Shown: positions 43,975 to 53,788, numbered from the stretch's first letter. The stretch: DNA of 64,000 bases from Sphingomonas_L flavalba_A (GCF_047553045.1 NZ_CP180208.1:682001-746000), one strand, 5' to 3'. A program made the numbers and translations. Notes: generated from the letters alone by a model not told the origin.

Positions 43975-44436
43975 CGGCAGCGCCGTCTTGTAGACGATCG
44001 GTCGCAGGGCAAAGCCCGTCGTCAGTTGCGCGACCGCGGCGATGCGGGTCAGCTTGTGGCGCAGGAAATCCTCGAACGCGCTCAGATCCTCCACGACGAC
44101 GCGGAGCTGATAGTCGGAATCGCCGGTCATCAGATAGCATTCCATCACTTCCGGAAAGCTGGCGACGGCGGTTTCGAAGATGGTCAGGTGGCGGTCGTCC
44201 TGCTGGTGCAGCCGAACCCGCACGAAGGCGGTGACGCCAAGGCCGACGCGGTCCGGGTCGACCAGCGCGACATAGCCGGTGACGACGCCGTCCGTTTCCA
44301 GTTGTTTCAGGCGGCGCAGGCTGGGGCTGGGCGACAGGCCGATCCGTTCCGACAGCTCCTGATTGGTGATCCGGCCGTTGACCTGGATTTCGGTCAGAAT
44401 CCGGCGGTCCAGCTCATCGATCGCGCTGCTTGGCAT
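43969..44436 (-). CDS. Lrp/AsnC-family transcriptional regulator
   Basis: 155 aa. N-terminal helix-turn-helix (LDRRILTEIQVNGRITNQEL, LGLSP-like IGLSPSPSLRRLKQLE), then the RAM ligand domain (VMECYLMTGDSDYQLRVVVE). It is divergent from the 2-oxoacid dehydrogenase gene. In Pseudomonas putida an Lrp-type regulator (MdeR) is likewise divergent from mdeAB, so local control of that dehydrogenase by an amino acid is likely. Confidence 0.9.
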   Translation of the reverse strand: MPSSAIDELDRRILTEIQVNGRITNQELSERIGLSPSPSLRRLKQLETDGVVTGYVALVDPDRVGLGVTAFVRVRLHQQDDRHLTIFETAVASFPEVMECYLMTGDSDYQLRVVVEDLSAFEDFLRHKLTRIAAVAQLTTGFALRPIVYKTALPL

Positions 44437-44483
44437 AAATAGGATGTCCTGAAAAAGAAATTAGCAGATTATGCCTGATATGT

Positions 44484-44506
44484 GCAAAATTTCGCATAAA
44501 TTCGCA
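44484..44506. promoter_or_regulatory. Candidate Lrp-type operator, tandem GCAAAATTTC/GCATAAATTC
   Basis: Two 10-base direct repeats and a further GCA lie in the AT-rich intergenic region between the divergent Lrp and E1-type genes. The 10-base phasing fits the multimeric binding of Lrp proteins. Confidence 0.4.
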
Positions 44507-44565
44507 AGGACCTGCGGTGGTGGCGCGCGCTATCCCGGTCGTTCACCCCTGCCTGGGACGACGCC

Positions 44566-46908
44566 ATGGACACCGCACTGCCCGCCGACCGCGCTGAACA
44601 TATTGCCACTTTGGAACAGTTGGAAACGCGGCTGCGCTGGCTGTCGTCGTGGATGATCCACAATGCAAACCATCTGCGGCCGAAGCGGGACGGACTGAAG
44701 GTCGGCGGGCATCAGGCAAGCTGCGCGTCGATGACGGCGATCATGACCGCGCTGTATTTCCATGCGCTGCGGCCGCAGGACAAGGTTTCGGTCAAGCCGC
44801 ATGCCGGGCCGGTGCTGCATGCGATCCATTATCTGCTGGGCAATCAGGCGCTGGACCGGATGCAGCGCTTTCGCGGGCTGGGCGGTGTGCAAAGCTATCC
44901 GTCGCGGACCAAGGACGCGATCCCCGTCGATTTTTCGACCGGGTCGGTCGGTCTTGGTGTGGCGGTGACCGCGTTCAGCAGCCTGGTGCAGGATTATCTG
45001 ATCGCCCATGGCCGGCTGCCCGGGGCGGATGCCGGGCGGATGATCGCGCTGATGGGCGACGCCGAACTGGACGAAGGCAATATCTACGAATGCCTGATCG
45101 AGGGGTACAAACACGAACTGCGCAATTGCTGGTGGGTCGTCGACTATAACCGCCAGTCGCTCGACGCGACGACGGCGGACCGGATGTTCCGGCGTTTCGA
45201 CGACATCTTCGAAACATGCGGCTGGCGCGTGGTTACCCTGAAATATGGCGTCCGCCAGCGCGAGGCATTCGCCCGACCGGGGGGCAAGGCGCTGGAGGCG
45301 TGGATCGATAGCTGCCCCAACGCGGAATTCGCGGCGCTGACCTATCAGGGCGGCGCGGCGTGGCGGACGCGCCTGATCGCCGATATTGGCGATAAGCCGG
45401 GGGTGGCGGCGTTGCTCGACGGGTTCGACGACGCGGCGCTGGCCGGGCTAATGACCAATTTGGGCGGCCATTGCATAGCGACGCTGATCGACGCGTTCGA
45501 CGCGGTGACCGACGACCGGCCGACCCTGTTCATCGCCTATACGGTGAAGGGGCAGGGCCTGCCGCTGGCTGGCCACAAGGACAATCATTCCGGGATGATG
45601 AATCCGGCGCAGATGGAGGCGTTTCGCGCCAGTCTGGGCATAGCGGAGGGTGAGGAGTGGGCGCCGTGGGGCGGGCTGGGGAATAATGCCGCCGCCCGGC
45701 TTCAGGCCTTTGTCGAGGCTAGCCCGCTGGCCAGCAAGCCTGGCGAGCCGGTGGCGGATGTGGTGCCGGTGCCGGACCGCCTGCCGGTGCCCGAAGGCGC
45801 GGAACAGTCGACCCAGGCCGCATTTGGCCGGGTGCTGCTTGATCTGGCGAAATCCGGCGCGCCGCTGGCCGACCGGATCGTCACCACGGCGCCCGATGTG
45901 ACCCAGACCACCAATCTGGGCGCCTTCGTCAACCAGCGCGGGCTGTTCCGCCGCCATGCCCGCGCCGATACTTTCCACGATGCGCGGATTCCGTCGGCGC
46001 AGAAATGGGCGCAACATGCCGCCGGCCAGCATATCGAGCTGGGTATCGCGGAAACCAATTTCTTCATCCTGCTGGCGTCGCTCGGCCTCGCCGCGCCGCA
46101 TTTCGGCACCCGGCTGATCCCGGTCGGCACGGTCTACGATCCGTTCATCGCCCGCGGCCTCGATGCACTGAACTACGGCTGCTATCAGGATGCCCGTTTC
46201 CTGCTGGTCGGCACCCCGTCGGGCATCACGCTGGCCGGGGAAGGGGGGGCGCATCAGTCGATCAACACGCCGCTGATCGGCATGGGGCAGGCGGGCCTCA
46301 CCTATTTCGAGCCGGCCTATGCGGATGAAGTGGCGGTGATGATGCGTTACGCCTGCGATCATCTTCAGCGCGCCGACGGCGGGTCGGTCTATCTGCGCCT
46401 GTCGACCCGCGCGATCGCCCAGATCGACCGCGCCGATGCCGGGTGGGAAGCGGATGCGCTGAAGGGCGGATACTGGCTGCGGCCCCCGGCGCCGGGGGCG
46501 GAGGCGGCGATCGTCTTCACCGGCGCGGTCGTGCCGGAGGCGTTGGCGGCGTGGGAACAACTGGCCGATGATATCCCCGGCATCGGCCTGCTGAATGTCA
46601 CCTCGCCCGACCTGCTGCACCGCGGCTGGTCGGCGCGGCGCGCGGCACGCTGGGCGGGCGAAACGGCGCCGCCCTGCCACGCGGAAGTGCTGCTGTCCGC
46701 CCTGGCGCCGGGCGCCGGGCTGGTGACGATGATCGACGGCGCCCCTGCTGCCCTGTCCTGGCTGGGCGGGGTGCTTGGCCAGCGGGTCAGTCCGCTTGGC
46801 ACCGATCGCTTCGGCCAGACCGGCGACCTGCCCGATCTCTACCGCGCGTACCGGTTGGATGCGGATGCCGTGATCGAAGCGACCGCCGAGCTGTTTCTCG
46901 CCCATTGA
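44566..46908 (+). CDS. Homodimeric E1-type 2-oxoacid dehydrogenase / transketolase-like (MdeB-like)
   Basis: 780 aa TPP enzyme. The TPP-binding domain carries HAGPVLHAIHYLLGNQ and GDAELDEGNIYECLIEGYKH (the GD...N metal/TPP motif). The pyrimidine domain holds IELGIAETNFFILLASLGLA, and a C-terminal transketolase-type domain closes it. It is shorter than AceE (about 890 aa) and has the layout of MdeB, a 2-oxobutyrate dehydrogenase E1. No E2 or E3 gene is nearby, so it must share those of the main complex. The partner Lrp regulator supports an amino-acid-derived oxoacid as substrate. Substrate not provable here. Confidence 0.8.
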   Translation: MDTALPADRAEHIATLEQLETRLRWLSSWMIHNANHLRPKRDGLKVGGHQASCASMTAIMTALYFHALRPQDKVSVKPHAGPVLHAIHYLLGNQALDRMQRFRGLGGVQSYPSRTKDAIPVDFSTGSVGLGVAVTAFSSLVQDYLIAHGRLPGADAGRMIALMGDAELDEGNIYECLIEGYKHELRNCWWVVDYNRQSLDATTADRMFRRFDDIFETCGWRVVTLKYGVRQREAFARPGGKALEAWIDSCPNAEFAALTYQGGAAWRTRLIADIGDKPGVAALLDGFDDAALAGLMTNLGGHCIATLIDAFDAVTDDRPTLFIAYTVKGQGLPLAGHKDNHSGMMNPAQMEAFRASLGIAEGEEWAPWGGLGNNAAARLQAFVEASPLASKPGEPVADVVPVPDRLPVPEGAEQSTQAAFGRVLLDLAKSGAPLADRIVTTAPDVTQTTNLGAFVNQRGLFRRHARADTFHDARIPSAQKWAQHAAGQHIELGIAETNFFILLASLGLAAPHFGTRLIPVGTVYDPFIARGLDALNYGCYQDARFLLVGTPSGITLAGEGGAHQSINTPLIGMGQAGLTYFEPAYADEVAVMMRYACDHLQRADGGSVYLRLSTRAIAQIDRADAGWEADALKGGYWLRPPAPGAEAAIVFTGAVVPEALAAWEQLADDIPGIGLLNVTSPDLLHRGWSARRAARWAGETAPPCHAEVLLSALAPGAGLVTMIDGAPAALSWLGGVLGQRVSPLGTDRFGQTGDLPDLYRAYRLDADAVIEATAELFLAH

Positions 46909-46912
46909 GCCA

Positions 46913-46929
46913 CCGCCCCGCCGGGGCGG
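46913..46929. terminator. Hairpin after the E1-type gene
   Basis: Stem CCGCCCC/GGGGCGG with a 3-base loop starts five bases after the stop and is followed by GTTTCTCC. Plausible but weak intrinsic terminator. Confidence 0.45.
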
Positions 46930-47318
46930 CGGACACCGTTTCTCCGCATCTAAGCACGAGTCGCGACCGCCGCCGGTGTTGCCGCTAGCGGAGGAGCGCG
47001 TCGCGGCCCGGACCGCTGTCGTAAGACGCTGCGATCCCGCGACAATACTGGTGGGGTCAGTGCCGCGCGATGCGCCCGCTTCACCGCCGTCGATGGCGCT
47101 CAGACCGGGTGAGATGCCGCGACTTTTTAAGAAAAATTTATCTCGAGAAATTATAAGGAATGCAAAATAAAGCACTGTATTAAAACGAATAAATTTCAAA
47201 AGTTCATCGCCTTGACAGGGTGTAGATGATATATAGTATACGGTGAATACGCGGCAATGAGGTCACAGCCAATGTGGTCCGGCCCCAGAAAAACATGGTC
47301 GAAACAGGAGGGAAAACT
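46930..47318. other. Long untranslated region before TonB receptor
   Basis: About 390 bases with no credible gene. The last 200 are unusually AT-rich for this window (about 47120-47245) and carry the promoter and operator-like sequence listed separately. The leader ends with CAGGAGGG before the receptor ATG. A transcript from the promoter would have a leader of roughly 70 bases. Confidence 0.5.
47212..47241 (+). promoter_or_regulatory. Promoter with consensus -35 and GTATAC palindrome
   Basis: TTGACA at 47212-47217 is followed by TATATAGTATAC at 47230-47241, which supplies a -10-like hexamer 17-18 bases downstream. The complement of 47230-47241 begins CGTATACTATAT when the next base is included, a 12-base match to the promoter at 53714-53725. 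Confidence 0.6.
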
Positions 47319-50249
47319 ATGCGACATCACGACAGCGAAGGTGTGCGCGCGCGGTTCCGGGGTGCGCGCCGGCGGGGGATCGCAACCGCTCTGCTGATCG
47401 GCACGATGCTGGTTCCGGTGCAGGTCGTCGCGGCGCAGGGCGTCCCCGCCGATGCGCCCGCCAATGAGGACATCATTGTCACCGGATCGCGCCTGATACG
47501 GACGGACCTGGCGGCGCCCAGCCCGACCACGGTTGTCGGTGGCGCCGACCTGCAATTGTCGGGCAGCGTTACGATCGAGAATACGCTGAACGAATTCCCG
47601 CAGCTTGCCGCCGGGCAGAATTCCAACGTCAACGCCGCCGGTGGTTCGGGCGTTCTGACCGCCAACCTGCGCGGCCTTGGGGCGACGCGGACGTTGGTGC
47701 TGATCAACGGCCGACGCTTCATCCCGGCCAATTCCGACGGGCAGGTCGACCTTGCGAGCATTCCCGACGCGCTGGTCGAACGTGTCGAGATCGTCACCGG
47801 CGGCGCGTCTGCGGTTTACGGGTCCGATGCGATCGCGGGCGCGGTCAATTTCCTGCTCAAGAAGGATTTTTCCGGTTTCGGCTTCAACTATCTGTACGGA
47901 GAAACGTTCAAGAATGACGGCGCGTCGCACAAGATCGACGCGACGGTCGGCGCCAATCTGGACGAAGGGCGTGGCAACGTCACGCTGTCGATGTCCTACA
48001 CCAAGCGCAAGCCGGTGTTCCAGCAACACCGCGGCTTCTCGTCAGTGGCGCTCGACACGGTCAATGGCGAACTGGTTCCCGGCGGTTCCGGCAGCATCCC
48101 CGGCACCCGCATCGGCCTGACGGCGTCGACGCTGGCGCAACTGCAGGGCGTCAACCTGACGCCAACTGGGCCGTGCACGGCGGTCACCGGCATCCGTTTC
48201 GGCGTCAACGGCGAGGTGCTGCCCTACTGCACCCCGCAGAATGCGTTCAACTACTCCGCCGACAATTACCTGTTGCGGCCGCTGGAACGGACACAGGTCT
48301 CGGCGCTTGGCCATTACGAGATCACCGACGGGATCGAGGCCTATGCGGAGGCGTTCTTCATCCGCAACGTCAACGCCTATCAGCAGGCGCCCGATCAGTC
48401 GACGCTGCAGACGCCGGGGCTTGGCGGCACGCAATTGCTGATCCCCAACTATGCGACCAACCCGACACTGGCGCCGGCCGTGCGGCAGTTCTTTGTGAAC
48501 AACGCCGCGGTTTTCGATGCCGACGGCGACGGCGATGCGCTCGTCATCAACGCGAACCGGCGTTCCACCGAGCTGGGGCCGCGGCATTTCGCGTATGAGC
48601 GCCAGTCTTACAACCTGACTGGCGGGCTGCGCGGCGAACTGAACCTGGGCGGCGGGACCTGGCGGTGGGATAGCTTCTACCAGTATCAGCACAACCGGAC
48701 GGACCAACGGAATACCGGCCAGATCTCGCTGACCCGCCTTGCACAGTCGCTGGACTCCGTCGTCGATGCCAATGGCGTCGTGACCTGCCGTGACACGTCG
48801 CGCGGCTGCGTGCCGGCCAGCGTGTTTGGCCTTGATGTGCTTGATCCATCCGCCGGGACTTTCCTGACCCCGCCGCGGGCCAGCGTGGAATCCTTCTCGC
48901 GCACGGTTGCCGGCGCGTCGCTCAGCGGCAATCTGTTCGAAATGCCGGCCGGTCCGGTGCCGCTGGCGATTGGCGTGGAATATCGCAAGGACAGCTACAG
49001 CTTTCTGCCCAGCCCGCAGGACATTGCCGGCGAGTATGGGCCGGGTTCCCTGGCTGCGGCGAGCGGGTCCTATAATTTGAAGGAGTTCTTCGGCGAAACC
49101 CGCGTGCCGATCCTGTCCGGCGTGCCGTTCGCGGACTCGCTGGCGATCGAGGGTGCCGCGCGTTACGCCGATTATTCGACGATCGGCAGCGTGTTCGCCT
49201 GGAAACTCGGTGGCGAATGGGCGCCTGTACGCTGGCTCCGCTTCCGCGGCGCGTATAACAGCGCCATCCGGGCGCCCACGCTCAGCGAGCTGTATCGTCC
49301 CATCGGCCGTGTTTACGGGTCAGGCGAAGACCCCTGCGTCAGAACCCGTCAGCCCACCGCGGCGCAGCAACAACTGTGCATAGCGCAGGGCGTGCCCGCA
49401 ACGGACCTGCCGAACTGGCAGCAGGGGACAGTGGGTATAAGCGCCCTGACCGGCGGGAATCCGGCACTGCAGGAGGAGAAGTCGAAGACCTGGACGGTCG
49501 GCGCGGTGATTTCGCCGCCCTTCCTCGACCGGCTGAACCTGACCATCGACTACTATAATATCGACGTGACCGGGGCGATCGCCAGCGTCAACACCGACCA
49601 GACGCTGACCGACTGCTTCATGAACCTCGATCCGAATTCCTCAACCTGTCGGTCGATCGTGCGGCTGGCCAATGGCCAGATCGATCATGTCGCCACCAAC
49701 CTGCAGAATATCGGTACGCTGGCGGTGCGCGGCATCGACGCGCAGATCGACTACCGCGTCGACCTGCCGGATGCGCTGGCAATCGGCGGGGATCCGGCGC
49801 GGCTGGACTTCCAGCTCGTCGCCAGCTGGATGCTGGAACGGTCGACCCAGGTGCTTGCCGGCCAGCCGAAGCGCGATTGCGCCGGCCGGATGGGGGGCGG
49901 CTGCACCGGCTTTGGCATCTATGGCACGCCGAAGCTTAGCCTGAAGACCAACCTGACCTACAATAGCGGCCCGCTGACCTTGCGCGGAAGCATGCGGCGG
50001 GTCGGTGTGCTGAAACTGTATCCGGGGGTCACCGCGGCGGTGCAACGGACCAGTCCGCAATACTATTTCGATCTGTCGTCGCAGTTCCGGATCACCAGTT
50101 TTGCCGAAGTGGTGGCTGGCGTCGACAACATCTTCAACAAGAAACCGCCGATCATGGGGACCGTTCTGGCCGGGGACGCCAATACCGACCCGTCTCTCTA
50201 TGACGTCATTGGTAGCCGTTATTTCCTTGGGGTGCGCTTCAAATTCTGA
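47319..50249 (+). CDS. TonB-dependent receptor (large)
   Basis: 976 aa. Signal peptide ending near residue 37 (VQVVAAQG), TonB box (NEDIIVTGSRLIRTDLAAPS), plug (VLINGRRF; VERVEIVTGGASAVYGSDAI; GAVNFLLKK), then a long barrel ending LGVRFKF. The plug style and length resemble receptors used for oligosaccharides, peptides and other large substrates. The ATG 47319 has AGGAGGG seven bases upstream; in-frame upstream codons from 47274 lack one. First gene of a set with two exported amidohydrolases. Confidence 0.92.
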   Translation: MRHHDSEGVRARFRGARRRGIATALLIGTMLVPVQVVAAQGVPADAPANEDIIVTGSRLIRTDLAAPSPTTVVGGADLQLSGSVTIENTLNEFPQLAAGQNSNVNAAGGSGVLTANLRGLGATRTLVLINGRRFIPANSDGQVDLASIPDALVERVEIVTGGASAVYGSDAIAGAVNFLLKKDFSGFGFNYLYGETFKNDGASHKIDATVGANLDEGRGNVTLSMSYTKRKPVFQQHRGFSSVALDTVNGELVPGGSGSIPGTRIGLTASTLAQLQGVNLTPTGPCTAVTGIRFGVNGEVLPYCTPQNAFNYSADNYLLRPLERTQVSALGHYEITDGIEAYAEAFFIRNVNAYQQAPDQSTLQTPGLGGTQLLIPNYATNPTLAPAVRQFFVNNAAVFDADGDGDALVINANRRSTELGPRHFAYERQSYNLTGGLRGELNLGGGTWRWDSFYQYQHNRTDQRNTGQISLTRLAQSLDSVVDANGVVTCRDTSRGCVPASVFGLDVLDPSAGTFLTPPRASVESFSRTVAGASLSGNLFEMPAGPVPLAIGVEYRKDSYSFLPSPQDIAGEYGPGSLAAASGSYNLKEFFGETRVPILSGVPFADSLAIEGAARYADYSTIGSVFAWKLGGEWAPVRWLRFRGAYNSAIRAPTLSELYRPIGRVYGSGEDPCVRTRQPTAAQQQLCIAQGVPATDLPNWQQGTVGISALTGGNPALQEEKSKTWTVGAVISPPFLDRLNLTIDYYNIDVTGAIASVNTDQTLTDCFMNLDPNSSTCRSIVRLANGQIDHVATNLQNIGTLAVRGIDAQIDYRVDLPDALAIGGDPARLDFQLVASWMLERSTQVLAGQPKRDCAGRMGGGCTGFGIYGTPKLSLKTNLTYNSGPLTLRGSMRRVGVLKLYPGVTAAVQRTSPQYYFDLSSQFRITSFAEVVAGVDNIFNKKPPIMGTVLAGDANTDPSLYDVIGSRYFLGVRFKF

Positions 50250-50302
50250 ATTTTGCCGAAACGCATCCGGGCATTGGACTATTTGATCTAGGAGAGACGA
50301 AT

Positions 50303-51961
50303 ATGCGTAGCGAAAAAAGCCGCATACGGGGGGTAAAGATCGCGCTGTTGTCGATGATGGCGTCGGTCGCCTTTGGTGGCGCAGCCGCCATTGCGGCCGA
50401 TCCGCCGGGCGCGATGCAGGCGGACCCGATCCCCAACCGCACCGAGGGCGTCGGCCCCTACAACCGCGTCATCCTGCGCAACGTCTATTACATCGACGGC
50501 ACCGGGGCGCCGGCGCAGGGGCCTGCCGACATCGTTCTGTCCGGCGACAAGATCGCCGAGATCAAGACGATCGGCGCGCCGGGGGCGATCAATCCCAACG
50601 CCCGCGCCGCCAAAGGTGACTATGAGGTCGACCTGACCGGACATTACGTGATGCCCGGTTTCGTCGACGCCCATGTCCACCTGCACACGCTGAGCCAGGG
50701 TCAGAACGTCCCGTCCGAATATATTCTGAAACTGTGGATGGGGCATGGCATCACCACCGCGCGCGATCTGGGCAGCGGCGGCCCGATCGAGTGGCTGAAA
50801 GCGATCAAGGAACGCAGCGCCCGCAACGAGATCGTCGCGCCGCGCCTGCACATCTATCCGTTCTTCCACGACATCCGCCGCGGCCAGTTGATCAATGACG
50901 CGACCACCGCGCGCGCCACCATTCAGGAAGCGAAGCGGCGCGGCGCCGACGGCATCAAGTTCATCGGCGGCGCGAAGGACGTGTTGTTCGCCGCGATCGA
51001 CGAAGCGAACAAGATCGATCTGCGGACAACAATGCACCACGCCCAGCCGGTCGTCGCCTATGCCAATGTGCTCGACACCTCGGCGCAGGGGCTGGAGTCG
51101 ATGGAGCACTGGTATGGGCTGCCGGAGGCGATGTTCACCGACAAGCGGCTGCAGGCCTTCCCCAACGACTTCATCAACAATGACGAAATGATGCGCTTCG
51201 GTGAAGCCGGGCGGCTGTGGGAGCAGGCGGCCAGGCCCGGATCCGACAAGTGGAATGAGGTGATGGACAAGCTGCTCGAGCGTGACTTCGCGCTCGTGCC
51301 GACCATGACCGCTTATCTGACTGGCCGCGATTTCATGCGGATGAGCCGCGCGGAATGGCATGCCGAGTACACCATGCCCGCGCTGTGGGATTTCTACCGC
51401 CCTAGCCGCATCAACCACGGCGCCTACTGGTTCGACTGGACCAGCGATCATGAAATGGCGTGGAAGAAAAATTATCAGCTCTGGATGAAATTCCTGAATG
51501 ATTACAAAAATAAGGGCGGCAAGGTCGCGGTCGGCAGCGACAGCGGTTACATCTACAACCTCTACGGCTTTGGCTACATCCAGGAGATGATGCTGCTGCT
51601 CGAGGCCGGTTTCAGCTCGCTGGAGGTGATCCACGCGGCAACCCAGGTCGGCGCGCAGGTGCTGGGCGTCGAGGATCAGGTCGGCACGATCCGCGTCGGC
51701 CGCAAGGCGGATCTGGTGGTGGTGAAGGGCAATCCGCTCGCCAACTTGAAACTGCTGTTCGGCACCGGGACGATCAAGCTGAACGACGACACCGGCAAGG
51801 TCGACAAGGTCGGCGGCGTTTCGCTGACGATCAAGGACGGCATCATCTACGATGCGGCCAAGCTGCGCGCCGATGTGCGTGAAATGGTCGCCCGCCAGAA
51901 GACCGAACGCGGCATGCCGCAAGGCGTGATGACCATCCACAACGGCGCGGAACTGCCCTGA
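50303..51961 (+). CDS. Exported amidohydrolase (imidazolonepropionase/prolidase-like)
   Basis: 552 aa. A signal peptide (VKIALLSMMASVAFGGAAAI, cleavage after AIAA) exports it to the periplasm. The metallo-amidohydrolase barrel has PGFVDAHVHLH (HxH ligands), HHAQPV and the strand-8 aspartate in VAVGSDSGYIYNLYGFGY. The C-terminal beta domain ends GRKADLVVVKGNPL. Relatives include periplasmic peptidase- or lactamase-like amidohydrolases. It starts with AGGAGA-ATG 53 bases after the receptor. The next gene is a paralogue. Confidence 0.85.
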   Translation: MRSEKSRIRGVKIALLSMMASVAFGGAAAIAADPPGAMQADPIPNRTEGVGPYNRVILRNVYYIDGTGAPAQGPADIVLSGDKIAEIKTIGAPGAINPNARAAKGDYEVDLTGHYVMPGFVDAHVHLHTLSQGQNVPSEYILKLWMGHGITTARDLGSGGPIEWLKAIKERSARNEIVAPRLHIYPFFHDIRRGQLINDATTARATIQEAKRRGADGIKFIGGAKDVLFAAIDEANKIDLRTTMHHAQPVVAYANVLDTSAQGLESMEHWYGLPEAMFTDKRLQAFPNDFINNDEMMRFGEAGRLWEQAARPGSDKWNEVMDKLLERDFALVPTMTAYLTGRDFMRMSRAEWHAEYTMPALWDFYRPSRINHGAYWFDWTSDHEMAWKKNYQLWMKFLNDYKNKGGKVAVGSDSGYIYNLYGFGYIQEMMLLLEAGFSSLEVIHAATQVGAQVLGVEDQVGTIRVGRKADLVVVKGNPLANLKLLFGTGTIKLNDDTGKVDKVGGVSLTIKDGIIYDAAKLRADVREMVARQKTERGMPQGVMTIHNGAELP

Positions 51962-52008
51962 CGGCACCCTCGCCCCCACTTGCTCCACGATGACGCTGGA
52001 AAGGACCA

Positions 52009-53628
52009 ATGGCGATGAAGACGTTTCGTCTATCCCCCTCTCTGCTCGCCATTGCCCTTTGCGGCGCCGTCGTGGGGCATCCCGCCGCGGCCGAGACGGT
52101 GGTCCAGCCGGCGGCCGGCGCCGGCCCGATCCCGCTGGGCACCACCAAGCCGGTGACCGGCAAGCGCATGATCGTGCGCGGCGGCATCATGGTAACCGGA
52201 CGCGGCACGCCGGCCAGCGGCCGGGCCGTGCCGCCGGAAGGCCCGGTCGACATCATCATCGAACAGGGGCGGATCGTCGACATCGTGCCGTTCGACGCGG
52301 TGTCGGCCCGTTCCGGGCTGGCGACCCGGCCGACCGGCGACGTCATCATCGACGCCACCGGCAAATATGTGCTGCCCGGTCTGTTCGACCTGCACGCCCA
52401 TATCCCCGATACCCGGCAGGCCGGCGCGCAATCCTATGCTTACGCGTTCCGCCTGTGGCTGGGGCATGGCTTCACCACCCTGCGCGATGCCGGAGCAAGC
52501 AATTTCCCGGCACTGGTCGAACAGAAACGATTGTCCGATGCGCACGGTATCATCGCGCCGCGCATCCAGATCTATAAGCGTTGGCCGAACACGGCGCGCA
52601 CCCGCGACAAGGGGCATACCCCCGACGAAGCCCGCGCACTGGTTCGCCAGTATCGGTCGCAGGGGGCGGATGGCATCAAGATCAGCCACGGTCCTGGCAC
52701 CTATCCGGACGTGATCGCCGCGATCACGGACGAGGCGGCCAAGCTGGGCATGGGCGGCGTGATGGTCGATCTGAAAGTATCGGAAGCCGATGCGCGGGTC
52801 GCGTCGCAGGCCAGCGTGACCAGCATCGAGCACTGGTACGGCGTGCCCGACGCCGCCCTGCCGGGCACTCAGAATTTCCCCTACGATTATAACTATCTCG
52901 ACGAATTGCAGCGTTTCCGTCAGGCCGGCTATCTGTGGAAGGAGGCCGACGCCCACCCGGATGGGCTGGAAGCGATCATCGACGAAATGATCGCCAACCG
53001 GACGGCGTGGGTGCCGACCTTCGCGATTTACGAAGCGTCGACCGATTTCATGCGGGTGGTAACGTTGCCCTGGCGCGAAACGCTGGTCCATCCGACGATG
53101 TTGGACCAGTGGCGCCCGCGCGCGGATGTGCATGCGTCGTTCCACACCGACTGGAAGACGTCGGACGAGATCGCCTGGAAAGACAATTATCAACGCTGGA
53201 TGCGCTGGCTGCACCGTTTCTGGGCGAAGGGCGGTCTGGTCGGGCTGGGCAGCGACAGCGGGTCGCAGCAGTCGCTCTACGGTTTCGGGGCGGTGCGCGA
53301 GTTCGAACTGATGCAGCAGGCCGGAATCCACCCGCTCGATGTGGTGAAGATCGCGACGACCGGTTCGGCGGCGATCGCCGGGCTGGACAAGGGGCTATGC
53401 GGCATCCGGCAGGGTTGCATCGCCGACCTGGTCGTCGTCGACGGCAATCCGCTCGACAATTTCAAGCTGCTCTACGGCGCCGGCTTTGCCCATTACGGCA
53501 CGGACCGGAGCGGCGGCGGCGTCACCTGGACGATCAAGGAGGGGCAGGCTTACGACGCGCAGGCGCTGCTGCGCGAAGCGCAGTGGTATGTCGCACAGGA
53601 AAAGGCGGCCGCCGGCGCCAGCGATTGA
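52009..53628 (+). CDS. Exported amidohydrolase, paralogue of the preceding gene
   Basis: 539 aa. Signal peptide (SLLAIALCGAVVGHPAAAE), then the same layout as its neighbour: PGLFDLHAHI (HxH), EHWYGVPDAAL, LVGLGSDSGSQQSLYGFGA, and CIADLVVVDGNPLDNFKLLY. The shared positions (HWYG, GSDSG, LYGFG, ADLVVV.GNPL.N.KLL) show common descent by duplication and divergence. Both probably act in the periplasm on the material brought in by the receptor. The start ATG 52009 follows AAAGGA; 52015 is an alternative. Confidence 0.85.
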   Translation: MAMKTFRLSPSLLAIALCGAVVGHPAAAETVVQPAAGAGPIPLGTTKPVTGKRMIVRGGIMVTGRGTPASGRAVPPEGPVDIIIEQGRIVDIVPFDAVSARSGLATRPTGDVIIDATGKYVLPGLFDLHAHIPDTRQAGAQSYAYAFRLWLGHGFTTLRDAGASNFPALVEQKRLSDAHGIIAPRIQIYKRWPNTARTRDKGHTPDEARALVRQYRSQGADGIKISHGPGTYPDVIAAITDEAAKLGMGGVMVDLKVSEADARVASQASVTSIEHWYGVPDAALPGTQNFPYDYNYLDELQRFRQAGYLWKEADAHPDGLEAIIDEMIANRTAWVPTFAIYEASTDFMRVVTLPWRETLVHPTMLDQWRPRADVHASFHTDWKTSDEIAWKDNYQRWMRWLHRFWAKGGLVGLGSDSGSQQSLYGFGAVREFELMQQAGIHPLDVVKIATTGSAAIAGLDKGLCGIRQGCIADLVVVDGNPLDNFKLLYGAGFAHYGTDRSGGGVTWTIKEGQAYDAQALLREAQWYVAQEKAAAGASD

Positions 53629-53692
53629 GCGGCGTGCCGGCCGCGGCGATCCGGCGAAACGAACCCGCTGAATCGAGGCCGGGAAATAGCGG

Positions 53693-53721
53693 TTGTATCG
53701 CGCACGGTAAAATCGTATACT
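53693..53721 (+). promoter_or_regulatory. Sigma-70-type promoter upstream of dapA-family gene
   Basis: -35 TTGTAT (53693-53698), 17-base spacer, -10 TATACT (53716-53721). The -10 lies inside CGTATACTATAT (53714-53725), the motif shared with the TonB receptor promoter near 47230-47241 in the opposite orientation. A leader of about 60 bases precedes the dapA-like ATG. Confidence 0.6.
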
Positions 53722-53788
53722 ATATCCAGTACGGAAGTCAGCTACCCATGCAAGGACGGCCGGCACGGCTCTTGAACAAGGACATGAA

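Noticed and set aside
46976..47170. Short frame in the gap before the large TonB receptor
   Set aside because: No ribosome site, no family, atypical composition crossing into AT-rich promoter DNA.
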